A stretch of 64,000 nucleotides of DNA, taken from NCBI GenBank assembly GCA_905147135.1, contig LR990051.1, forward strand, positions 17,141,115-17,205,114, written 5' to 3'. The notes under the pieces were generated by a model. It was not told where the DNA came from, ran no database searches, and saw only the letters and a list, made by a program, of their open reading frames with translations. Below, piece after piece: positions 1 through 12,300 of this stretch (positions within the stretch are counted from its first letter, which is position 1; each line of letters begins with the position of its first letter). A program made the position numbers and the translations under genes. Source of the DNA: Blastobasis lacticolella (Eukaryota > Arthropoda > Insecta > Lepidoptera > Blastobasidae).

Positions 1-217
1 GTCTATAATTGTAACAAGGCCCATTTATTGTCCAATTCATCGTAAATTATTATTTGCATTAGATTACATGTTATTACCACTGCTTATTACTTGTAATTCG
101 ATATAATTCAAAATATTTATTTCGGACATATACATAGTTTGTGTTTGTAATATTAATACTAATAATACTGTAGTTTTTGTTAGAAATACTGTTCTAATAA
201 CAAAAAGCAAAAAATAT
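1..217 (-). other. Probable 3' UTR / downstream flank of the membrane protein gene
   Basis: This AT-rich sequence follows the stop codon. Read on the minus strand it contains AATAAA-type polyadenylation hexamers about 100 nt after the stop (seen as tttatt near 117-122) and again near 24-29. No further exon is recognisable before the window edge. Confidence 0.45.
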
Positions 218-336
218 TCACCTGCTAAAAAGCCGCAGCACAACACATATGATCACGAACATGAGAGCCATGGCCACGAGGATACCAATCATTGCCGGGT
301 CCAAAGTCTTCAGGGATTCTACTTTTTGTTTTTCCG
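218..336 (-). CDS. Terminal exon encoding the transmembrane helix and stop
   Basis: The acceptor is TTATTTTCAG. The exon encodes the last residue of the split codon, a short charged stalk (EKQKVESLK), the hydrophobic helix and the tail LRLFSR, then TGA at 220-218. A caveat is that the last bases read AGCAG followed by GTGAAT, which could act as a weak donor just before the stop. If used, the protein would continue into an exon left of this window. Confidence 0.75.
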
Positions 337-3300
337 CTGAAAATAATAATGGAATTGTCTTTAATTTTTATAATATTTCACATACTCGTATTATTTGCCA
401 CTGGAAAAATAACAAATAATCAAAAGGTAGATTAAATAATATCCGGGTATTTTCCGTAACTCAAGCAACTTGCGCCTCTTGTACGTGGTAATCAATCAAT
501 CAATTTAATCATAAGGTAAGCTACTGCGGCAATCAATGAGCTAATAAATAATCATCTTGGCGTCAATAAATCTAGGTCTCTCGCACGGGGTCCATTTCAT
601 TTTATTTTCAAATTTCGTTAGTATCAAATGTTAAAAATTTTAAAAAGACGTGGTAGACAACATATTCGTTCATTGCAGTTGTTACCCAGAGGTATTAACA
701 ATTGGAAAATGATCTTTAGGGTCTTAATTATTACTGGTTGTTGGTACCACATTGTAGAACATTTTTGATCCCACTGTCATGTGAGGTATCACTAAGCCGG
801 TTGGGCTAATGAACTGTTGAAAGCAGGCAGAAGGAAGTAGAAATTTCCTGATTATTTTCGTACTAGTGCGCCCGTGCGCTAGTTAAAGAGAATTATCTCA
901 GGAAAACGGAAAGAACCAAAAGCTGAGATAACTATGCGGAAGAAAAAGAAAGCGAAATAGGAAAAAGAGAAGTTATCATCATTGATGCAGCAAACCAAGA
1001 TTAGTCTTTATGTTATTCTAGGACCATCAAGTCAGCTCACATTCCATGACGTACCTAACTTTTTAAGAGAAAATTGTTTTACAAATTGATTGTTGTTCGT
1101 TAATGGTGAATATTCACAAATTAATTATCATTCATTTATTTTATGAATTTTCCGAATGATATTTCCGTTTTGACCAAGACCAATATAGGGTTTGGCCGTG
1201 TGGTGTCCGGCAGAGCAGAATAGCACCAACCCCTTACACTCATGGGTGTCGTACAAGGCGACTAATGTTTTCGAGGCGAAAGATCAAGAGTCTCCGTAGT
1301 CTGGAAAATGGGCAATAGCATTTTCCATTGTTATATTTAAATACTGCGATCTCCAACCCGCCTGCCAAGCGTGGAGATTATTGCAATAACCTCCCCTTTC
1401 GTGGGAGAGGCCCTAATTCCTGCAGTGGACTGGTACGGGCTGTGATGATGAACCATATACCTACTGTTGGATAGGGAAAATAAATTTATTTAATATACAC
1501 TCAATTAAATAACAGATGAGAGTAGATTATCTTCATGTCAACCCCATAGAAGGACCAGAGGGAGAGTAATTATTTATTTATTTTGTTATTTTTTTATGTC
1601 ATACGGTAGGCAAACAGGCAAGCGAGCCACCTGATGGAAAGTGGTCATCACTGCCTATAGACATTAGCAAAACCAAGAGCATCGCTAATGCGCTGCCCAC
1701 CTCTATTAATGAAAGGAATATGTAAGGAAATATATATATAAGGAAAATGCCTCTCCACTGCCAAAGCCACGGTTTCCCAAATCCCCACCCCATGGAGCAC
1801 TGGAAACCTTACTCGCCGGCAGAAACACAATACTATTTAAAAAAGTATTGTTTAGCTGCGGTATTCTGTAAGGTGGAGGTACTTGCCCAGTCGGGCGGCT
1901 CCTATTCGAACGGGATACCCCGCTATGCCCTACCTCTCTTAATTAATCTCTTAATTGAGTAATACTCTTTCTAAGATAAGTATATAGTTTCTTTGGGAAA
2001 GCTGTTTGGAATCACGAGTACCTATATGATTATATTTGGCTATCATGAATAAGTTGTGTATACTTGTTATTCTGTTCTGTTTACTTACGTTTGCACACAA
2101 TACCGTCGACGGACACTTCGGGTATCATTTCGAACATGCACGCGCACCGCTCGTTCTTGCATTCCGTCTGGTAGACTACGTCCTCGCATTGCTGGTTGAA
2201 CGTGCAGGACTCGTTGATACCGGCCGCTGGAATGTGAAAACAAGGGTTTGGTTAAGGTGATGGTAAGAGAAAACATCGTGATGAAACTTGCACATTCAGG
2301 CGACTGAATGTGTAACCGTTTCCCAATCTGGTCCTTTGTCGCAGAATCACGGAGATCAGATGGCAGCCGCTCCACTGTACTTACCTAATCTGCCAAATCC
2401 TGAGTCATTGTCAAGGCGGACCAGGCCCCTATAGAACAATCAGGACACCTACATGAGCTCCCTGGCGAGGTTTTCTTGATGAAGTGTATAACATGAAGTT
2501 CTTCAAGAAAAGGGTAAAAAGTTATTCAGTGTCGGCAAAACATGAGTGATAGTTAGTAACTGCTAACCATCATATAGGCCATAAGCATGTCTGCTACCTT
2601 AGTGTTATAAAAATTATCTGTGTGAATATGCTATTCCTAGGCTATATTTATATCACACATACACACTTACACTTAATAACACATACACACTCACGCCCGT
2701 AATTAGGATGTTTTAGATTTGACTCTCGAGCGCCGCAAGCTACGATGCTAACACACCTCTTTTACTTCTTCGCCAGTTTAACCCTCAACTGTCAAAGAAC
2801 ATCCATTCCTCTATCAACATTAATAAAACCACCACTCTCCAGACCCTAGGTCCCAAAATTGTGAGAAGTAAAGTTATTTTGTGCTTTAGTTGCCGCTGGG
2901 CCCGCTTTTTCTGTATAACCTATTTTTAGAAATGGTAAGAGAAACATTTCAATAAACTTCCCCCCGATAGAAATACAAAATCAAGAGCAATTAGGAGCGA
3001 AATACTTGAAACCAGCCTATTCCTAGCTCGCGGGCATTTTATTTCTTGCGACGGATGTTCTTTTGTCTGTATTTTTCCATGTGCGCGTTCCAAGCTGCTT
3101 TACATACCCTACATCTACAACAGACTGGCTACGAATGGGAATTTTATTTCCACTACATTTTATTCTCAGTCGTACCCGTAGGTACGTTCCCAGAGTGTAA
3201 GACCGGGTATAAATGTTTGGCAGTTGAACTCTGGTTTAGTTTAGATTTTGGAGATATTTAGAGAGCAATAGTTAAACGCGTTGATTGACTAAAGCTCCAA

Positions 3301-6300
3301 AGTTCAATTAAAACTTATAGTATCGTCCGTCTGTCTGTCCGTCCGCGGTTAAACTCAAAGATTATCGATAGCTAAATATGGTATCAATCACTCCTACAAA
3401 TGGTTTTGTGAAATAATTTTTAAATTACCATTTTAGGCACAGTCACGTTCACCTTCCCTACACGTAAAACGGGGATGTTTTTTCCGCTCTTATAATTTGT
3501 CGTGTCGTGGGATATGCCCTTTAAAAGCATTGAGGGTGTGTAAAGAATATTTTTTGATTTAGTGATACGTTTGTAAAATATATTAGAGTCTAGGAACAGT
3601 CAGTCAGGATTCATTCTCCGAGTAATATAATCTGGGTCTTTTTAAGGCAAGATCAATCCACATCGCCACTTATCTATTTATTGACATGAGATGGCGAACA
3701 AATGCTTCCTGATAGTAATCAAATACAAAAAAATTATTAGAAACGTGTGTCTTGCTATGTTATATCTAGGATTACCTTTACGCAGGGGCACGTTAAATCA
3801 TCAGTGCCTCCATTACTATCTATTGACAGGAGTCCTAATAAGCCGCGAGCGCCGATGCTTGGATGATTGCCAGTGAGGTTATTACCTCAGATTATACGAC
3901 AATAATGATGATTTACAAGATATTTAGAGATATCTAAATTAAAATAATATTGAAATGTTTATGATTGAAAACGTGGACCAAATCTATTAAGAGTATAGCC
4001 ATAGAAGCTTTATCGTGCGTGATCTCTCATAGAAAGATATCATAAATACGATTGAGGTATTCGATTCCTGGAAAATAGTTGCCTAACCCGACTGGTATTA
4101 GGAAAGAGGTCTCGCGGGAGGCCCAAAAAGATATGGATTATTATCACTGAGTCTGACGCGAGATCCAACTTCTGAAGACCAGGCGAAGCGGACAAGAAAA
4201 AGCAGGAAAGCGATCAATAATCATTGCAGAAGCCCGGATTGACTGCTAGAAGGATGAAGGTAATTCAGTATCAGGTTGCCATGAGTACCTTATCTTTAAA
4301 ACTTTTTTAGTTATTTTACGCAGTAACAAACGAGCAGTCAGCCTACCTGATGTTAAACGGTTACTGCACCCCATAATATCTACGATTCATGCATTTAGAT
4401 TGCGGGCAATATTAATGTAAAATCGCAGATACATTGTCACTAAGAGGAAATACCCTATGTCTGTAATTGCGCTGCCACATCCTTCGAATCAAACACAATA
4501 TTGTTTCCAGGCAAAAATAAATAAGGTACTCGCCTAGGCAGACACCGCAGACTTGACAGAATCCTACCACCACATACTAGAAACTTTCTATATCTTATCA
4601 TTCAGATTGAAATATTACAACGCGAGCATTGTCTGGCTGTAGAAATATATAAAGCGGTGGTACTTAACGAGAAGGACTATTCAGACTTAACAGACTGTTT
4701 TGTACCAAGGCTAACTACACAACCTAAATCATGCCAATACATACCAGATATTACAAAGGCAAATAAGCGTGTGGCACGCCTGATGGCAAGCTATTATCTA
4801 GCTTATGAATCTTTGCAATACCAGGGGTAGTGCTCGCGTATTGTCGATTCCATAAACACAATTTTACACTTGATAATCAGCAGTATCCGTTTCTCGTTCT
4901 TCCCTATGTAAACTTACAAATATATTTCTTTACCCACGCTGACCCTTGTAAAAGTGACTCTTCATATATTACAATATATTTTAGTCATGTTGGTTTTGCT
5001 ACACTACTTCAACAAGTTACTGCATTGCTACTAAGTTTGTAGAGGTACGCTGAAATACCGTAGTAATTTCAAGTAAATTCAAATGTCAACCCTGCTTCCA
5101 AAGTTTAGTATCGCGTGCTGTAAATGTTACTGCTTTTGTCCTGTCACCATTAACTTCATGCAGTATGCAAGTTTTTAATGTAACGTAATTATGGTTGCTT
5201 TGTTACCAACTATAATTAAGAAAGATCGTGTAATGTCGATACCCCTGTTTGTGGAATTAATTTATACGCTTTTTGCATTATTTAATCCAATTTCTAGCGA
5301 AGGAAATGAAAAATTTAACTACACCTGTAAACCTATATGTAGATTTTTAGTTTACTTTATCGAATGGCTATCTCTAGGCAGACTTACTCAAGGCTACAGT
5401 GAATAAGGTGTTCCTATACAAGCATGCTCCAAAATCGACCACATCATCACATGCCACCAGGTGAGATGGCGGTCAAATAGTCTAAATATAAAAACAGACA
5501 TTTCTTTTACTATGCAGACATGCCCTTTATAATAAAAGGAAGCAAAAACGTTGAGTCATAAGTCATTACTATTCATTGCAAGAATCCTGGTACAAACTTT
5601 TAATATTTATGATCAACAGCGTCAAATACTAAAATCATAACTTGAGCATGCAAGGTGATTCATACCATTTCATAGCATGTAATTTGTGCAAGGAAAAATC
5701 ACAGCAGAATACTCGACAATCGCAAAATTAGGCTTCAAACTATTGGTCTCAGCTGAACCATATTAAATATTAATACTGTTAATTTATTCAATAACAGAGA
5801 GACATTTTGCCTAAAAGTAGACTGTTGGCTCATATGAGTATATACTCATGGCTTTAAATAAGATATTTCACGCTCTTTGGCTAGCGTCCACAAGAGAAGC
5901 ACATTGTAAGTTATCATCCTGCGCCAGTTACTTTGTCTTATATGACTTGTATCCTGATATCGTCTAGACTTTGACTGAGGGGTGTTTGTCCATATATAAT
6001 TTTACGAACTGCTTATTTAATTATTGATTAAGTTTCTGAGAAACTAATAGTATAAAAGGTAACACAGTTAATAGTTATGTGTATCAAAACGCCAATTATA
6101 AGTTTTCACTAATAGTAACAAATAAAAAATTACAACAATCATTCACTTGACGTGCATACAATATAACCCGACAAAAAATAAAGGGTACATATACATAGGT
6201 AATATACTAGAACCGACAACCACTTACAAAAATAATGCTAAGTAGTAAGTACCTACTTATAACAGAAATCGTCACTCAACATACTTTAAGTTTCCGCTCT

Positions 6301-9300
6301 GTTAGGACTAAATCTAATGCATTTTATACAAACTGCAAACGCGCCATATATAGGAATTCTTCTTACGCATTTGACATCATGTCACTTTGTCATTGTATAT
6401 GACGATGTTACCGTAGACATATCAGAAACTGGAGCCTTCTGCTGGCCTTGGATGTCTCATGAGTTATAACTACGTGTAATCAAATATTGGTGCTACGTTA
6501 GAGTTGTTAGCGGTTAATATATTATTTTGATTTCTGTGAGGTCTTGTGTGATATAGGTATCTTAAAGAAAAAGAAATTTTACTTATCCATATCAATTTCA
6601 TTCAAGTTCATGATACCAAAGGCATGTGCTCGTGACCACTTTTTGGCAGAATTCGTTAGCTGATTATTTTTCGCGATTTCTGAATTGGTGCCATAGTAAA
6701 AGTTATTTGTTGTCACGCACACATGCATAGGCATTGGTATCACAAGTTTGAAGCCATCGTGTATATGTACAGAATTAATATGTGGACAGAATTAAATGTC
6801 AGTAGATTGATAATAACTGATAACATATAGAAAGAGACAAATAATGAAGTGGTCCCTAAACATCAAAAATATTAGATTAATAAAATATGAAACTTATTAT
6901 CCTTTTCTGGTAATAACAGACTGTTCCCTTTTCAACAAATAAAGTATACCAGCCTGGGCCAAAACGTCGATTGCTTACATTAAATATTGACAACACGAAA
7001 TTGCTATTTGCCAACATAAATATTTAAGCTTTAGGAGTTCTTCTCTTACAACCATCTCGAGATTGAAATTTCGTACAAGTATTTTGGTACTTACTATAAA
7101 TAAAAAAACATCGTGCTCTCGCGCACGAGGGCCCGGGGTCCGCCTTGACCATGATCCAGAATTTGCCAGACCAGATAATTACAGTGGAGCGATTACCATC
7201 TGACCTCTATGACCCTGCTACCAGGGAAACCTGACCAGATTAGATCACGGCTACACATTCTTCATGACGATCATGACTATTATTTTGGTACCTCCTATAA
7301 TACTGTCTAAATTACTTGTGTACAGAGTTCAATTGAATATTTTAGTTGTTCAAAATCAATAATGCGATGAAAGTATCTATTGAGAAAGTATTTGTCAACT
7401 AAACCCAATTTTAAAACACTAGGCGTTTATAAAATTTTCCACTGGCAACGGCCCATAGAAATCTGTCTTGCTTCTTCCATATCCATCAACTTTTTATACT
7501 TCTACAAAACTATATCATTGATTTTATGGTGATACATATGCCTGGTTTTCCTTTTCCGATTCTTCTACCCACTTCTGATTAATCTCCTTTCAATCACTTT
7601 CTCTGCATTCCCTAACCTGCTAAACATTTCATTCTCTATCGTAGCCACTACCATCTTCTTCCAAATCAGCAAGTTCCGTTATTACTCAATTCCGTAATTA
7701 ATCTTTTTCACACTTTCTCTAAACGTTCGATTATCCCGCGGCACATAAAGATTCCCATGCCATTCGGGAATAATTTACCTATCTTCTAGTAAAAGATTTT
7801 TAAAAATTTGTACAATAGTTTTGAAAATAAACAAACAAAGTTACAATCTCACAAACAAACTTACATTTCTTCTTTAGATTGAGAGTTCCTCCCTACTTTT
7901 TAATGCTCTCATTTCTATTGCAGGCTTTATCCTGCTTCCATACATAAACAAAATACACAATATTGGCGTTAATTTCTTGGTTGTGTCCTCACGTACATGG
8001 GCCTGGATCATTGCCTATGATACAGGATATCAGATAATTACAGTGGAGAAACTGCCATCTGACCTCCGCGACTCTGCCACCAGAGAAACCTGACCAGATT
8101 GGATCATGGTTACACATTCAGTTGCCTGAAAGTGCAGGTTTCATCACGATTTCCCTCACCGTACAAACATCAGTTAGGATTCTACTAACGTACATAACTC
8201 AGAAAAAAGTCATTGGTGTACGGTACACTACGCTTCCAACCATAAATAAAGAGAGCTTAAAGGCCTTATGGCTAGTGGTTTCTAGTAAAGTTTCCGTCCG
8301 CTGCTGAAATATTTGCATAGCTACAATAACTACATTATTTAGACAATTGTGTTAACACAACACAGGTTTCCTTTTAGCGTGGCGTGTCCAATGCCTGCTA
8401 CTGTCAAGGGCAAAGATAATATACAAGGTCACGAGCTTTGAAACTCACTAAGGGGTTGACCCCGGAGCGGTCAATTGGCCCCGTAACGCATGGATTCGAA
8501 AAGATATGTAGGTAGGTTAGGTTGTAGGGTGAAGATGTGGATATTTTATAAAATGCTGTTAAGTAATCACGATATGATTCCGGAGTTTCTCTACCTATAG
8601 TATTAGTTTTATATGGCGTAAATTAAAATAACTATTTTTTTATAATTTTAATTGGTTTTATAGAGTTTGTACACTAAGCCCGGCTTGCGCCAAATTCTTA
8701 AACATGTGAAATGATTGACGTTTTTTTGTATAAAGTTTTTGTTTAAGTATCAACTTAAATGCGTTTGCGAATTTGGTGCAAGAAGCTCTTAATGATGTTG
8801 TAATCAACGTACTAGTAGTATATTACGTTTTACATATTAGTATTTTTTCAGTTTTCATATTAGTATATTTTTATGAATTGTCAAACTGCATTTATTGATA
8901 TTAAAAAAACATTGGCGTTAATGTCTCAGTTGTGCTGTCGCGCACGAGGGTCCGGGGTCCGCCTAGACCATGATCTAGGATTTGACAGACAGGTAATTAC
9001 AGTGGAGCGACTGCCATCTGACTTCCATGACCCTACCAGTATAGTAGTGTACTACCAGGTGAACCGGACTAGAGTGGATCATGGGTACACGTTCAGTAGC
9101 CCGAATGTCCAGGTTTGATCACAACATTTTCCCTAACCGCGCCGTCGCAAATTTGGCAAATTGTTCAATTTTTCTAATTAAAATATTCCTTTAACAAGTT
9201 ATATTTAGCACAACGGCAACCGGGGAGGTACCACGCATTAAGCTAAAAGTTTTTCTGTGTTCCCCAATCACCAAGGTAACAATTTTCATGCAAATCAGAT

Positions 9301-12300
9301 TGGGTTTTATAATTAGGTTCGTGGAAAAACAAACATAGAGAAGCCGTGCTTCGTATGGAATAAAATACGCGTTCTTTATATTTGTTTACAAATATTAATT
9401 GACTAAATTACTTCATATTATGACAAATAAATTAAATCTGAATATTTTTTTGATTTTGTATCATTTATTTGGATGCGGGCGTGAGAGTTATGTGTGTTCT
9501 GTTTTGGTATTTGTATAAGTTAGTTTAATGTAACTCATTAACTCAGTCATAGGAGCGTCGGTGGCGTAATATCTAGCATCATAATGTAAATTAATTGTAA
9601 CTACAGATATTGTAAGTACGTAGGTACGTAATTGTAATGGGTTCAACTTGTAGCTAAGTAAGTTTCGAATACCCCTCTATTATAATACATAAGCTTATAT
9701 ATAAAACACATTATCAGTATATAATTCTCACTACGTTATAAAACAGTCTGTTGACCTATTGCCCATACGAAACCACAATCGATAAATTTAAATTTGTATT
9801 TTAAATCATACAAATTTTAAGGCGAATTATACTTGTAAATGGATCGCGTTTACACCACATTAGGTAAGGAGCTCCACGGTTGAACTACCGCACAAATATT
9901 TCAAAAGTTACGCCTTCCACGCCTCCAACCTAGCGAACCTAGCTGATTTATTTCGGCGTAGGAACACAAAGTTCCTTCGGGAAAATCTGGGGCCGCTAGA
10001 AATCTGAACCACGAACCAGAAATTCTCATAGGTTTCATTGTTTTATTTTTCCATCCCGCCAAAAATATTTCATGTAAAACAGCTTAGCCTAGCCTCATCT
10101 TAGCGTTAATGTCCCGGTCAGCGCACAAGGGCTCGGGGTCCGCCTTGACATTAACCAAGATTTGGCAGATCAGGTAATTATAGTGGAGCAGCTACCATCA
10201 CACCTCCGTGGGCCTTACTATATTGGATCATAGTTACACATTCAGTCGCCGAAATGTACAGGTTTCATCATAATGTTTTCGCTCACCGTAATGAGCTTTC
10301 GCTCAATCGTAATCTAATATACATAACTCAGAAAAGTGTCATTTTTACATAGCGGCAGTGGGATTCAAACCCGGTACCTCTCGCATTGCGAGTCGGATAC
10401 GGTTACCACTAGGCCACCGATGCTCCTCTAACATAATATCATATATATAAAGAAGTAAAAAATGTCGCTACGCATCATAAAAATACACACACGGATAAGC
10501 TCCATATCTCTGTGTGTATCGTTGCAAAAAACAGGTCACTTGTTCCCCATTTCTTGACTAAAAGGAAGCCATTCAATCGCCAAAGCAAACTAGAAATCTT
10601 ATCCGCACAGCTTGAGTATCACTGTTTAGTCTGAATTACTTAAGAGTCGGTAGAAGGCATCAACGACACTTCCCATAACGAAATAGTAGTTAAGGTGATA
10701 TAATAGGGTTGCATTATATTGCTTTTATTGCTAGAGTATCGATTTTATGGCCACTTTCTGGTACTTTACTAATAAGGTATATCTAGTAGCCCAATATAGT
10801 AATAAGTATCCAGAACGAACGGTGATCTATTGGTTGATGGTTTGTTCTATTGCACCCAAATTGAATAAATATATTTAATACTTTAAACAAACACGAAAAT
10901 GTCTTCTAATTTTCTCGTGACTGTGGCGTCATTCCCGATTTGCTCTCACGCTCGAAGGGTTTTCGGCATCTTTTGTGGTGAGTTTGTGCCAAATCTTTTC
11001 CAAATCTGATCAGCGATTGAGGCCTAAAATTGTTACAAAAAGTCCGAGTTACTATTTTATATGACAATGAGAGAGTTAGTAGAAGGCGCCCGAGTAAGAC
11101 TGATCAAACAAATGATTTGCTACAAAAAGGTCAGGTCAGGAGTACCCTCGACCGGCGTAAATATACGAAAATATGTGTGGAAAGTGGAAGAGGTGAAAGA
11201 GGTGTGTCAGATTGTTGCACTTAATAGTCTCTGCCTACCCCTATGGGAAACGAGCGTGAGTGTGTATGTATGTACGTCGATATTTATTATCAATTTTAGA
11301 ATTTTACCACTTCATTTTGATCCTGAATCATAATAGCAGCCGTACTGACGCCCGCGGCGAAAAATAGCTCATCCATAAAATTTTATCACGCGCCATTGGT
11401 CGGGAAACTTCGTATTTATCGTGAAACTGTGTCATATTTTCGTATTCGTGTTGCGAATCAATAGTGTATTCTTATTGAATTTAGGTTGATACATTTCGCT
11501 GTATATTGGGAGATAAATGGAGATATTTACTTTATTAATCTATATTGGAAATTTGAAATCATGTTTCATAGGTCTAGTGTTAATCTGTCTCCTAAAAGAC
11601 AATTAGTAATTCTTGTCTCACGTTAACGGTATTGCTACTTCATCAGGTGTAACTATAGTGGCCAGACTAGCTCCTTTCAGAAGTCTATGTCTTCTAGGAC
11701 ATTTAAAGGCTTCTGTAAGGGCTGGTCTTAATGAGGCTTAGTCCTGTAGGCTAATTACGTAACGCTGTTGCCAACAATTCTCTGATTTCAATGATTGAAA
11801 TTGATACTTTTGCGATAACGTATGATCGATTTAATAGTTTCAGTTAATTGCAATGGAAATAGCCTACTGTAGCGTGTACTGTCTAATGCGCTTATTACAC
11901 ATTCCTAAATTCAGAAACAAAAAGCGTGAGAGCAAATCAAAGTGGAATGAATTGCTCATAAAATAAGGTCTTTCTCGGATTTTTAAAAGCGGAGCGACGC
12001 GTGACTTAATTTGAGTTAGTGTTGTAAATATAAAAGACACGTAGTGCAACGAGTGCTTAATACAAAAAACACAAGAACAATGTGTCTTCCCCTTAATAGA
12101 GACATTAAGAAAAGTGTTAATAGACTATTATTTATATTATTTATTATTTATTTATTATTACCGTCTTAGTTATTCTAACTTAACTTAAAACTCGATGATG
12201 AAAGATTGGTAATCTTAATATTTTTAAACAGATTAGACTAGATAAGCGTGTTCCGTCTTCTTCTTAACCAATAGCCTAGTTATAAATAGAATAGCCAAGT

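Larger units (their letters stand above)
337..2088 (-). other. Intron 3 of the gene (1752 nt)
   Basis: This intron lies between the second module and the transmembrane exon. It holds a family G repeat and a family F LINE tail. 337-1192 is AT-rich sequence with nothing recognised. Confidence 0.75.

Noticed and set aside
2036..2260. Plus and minus frames over 2036-2375
   Set aside because: They are out-of-frame readings through the second cysteine-module exon. The correct frame is fixed by the phase-1 splice sites.
11061..11333. 90-codon frame
   Set aside because: It overlaps another frame and a lepidopteran-style repeat tail, and has no conserved motif.
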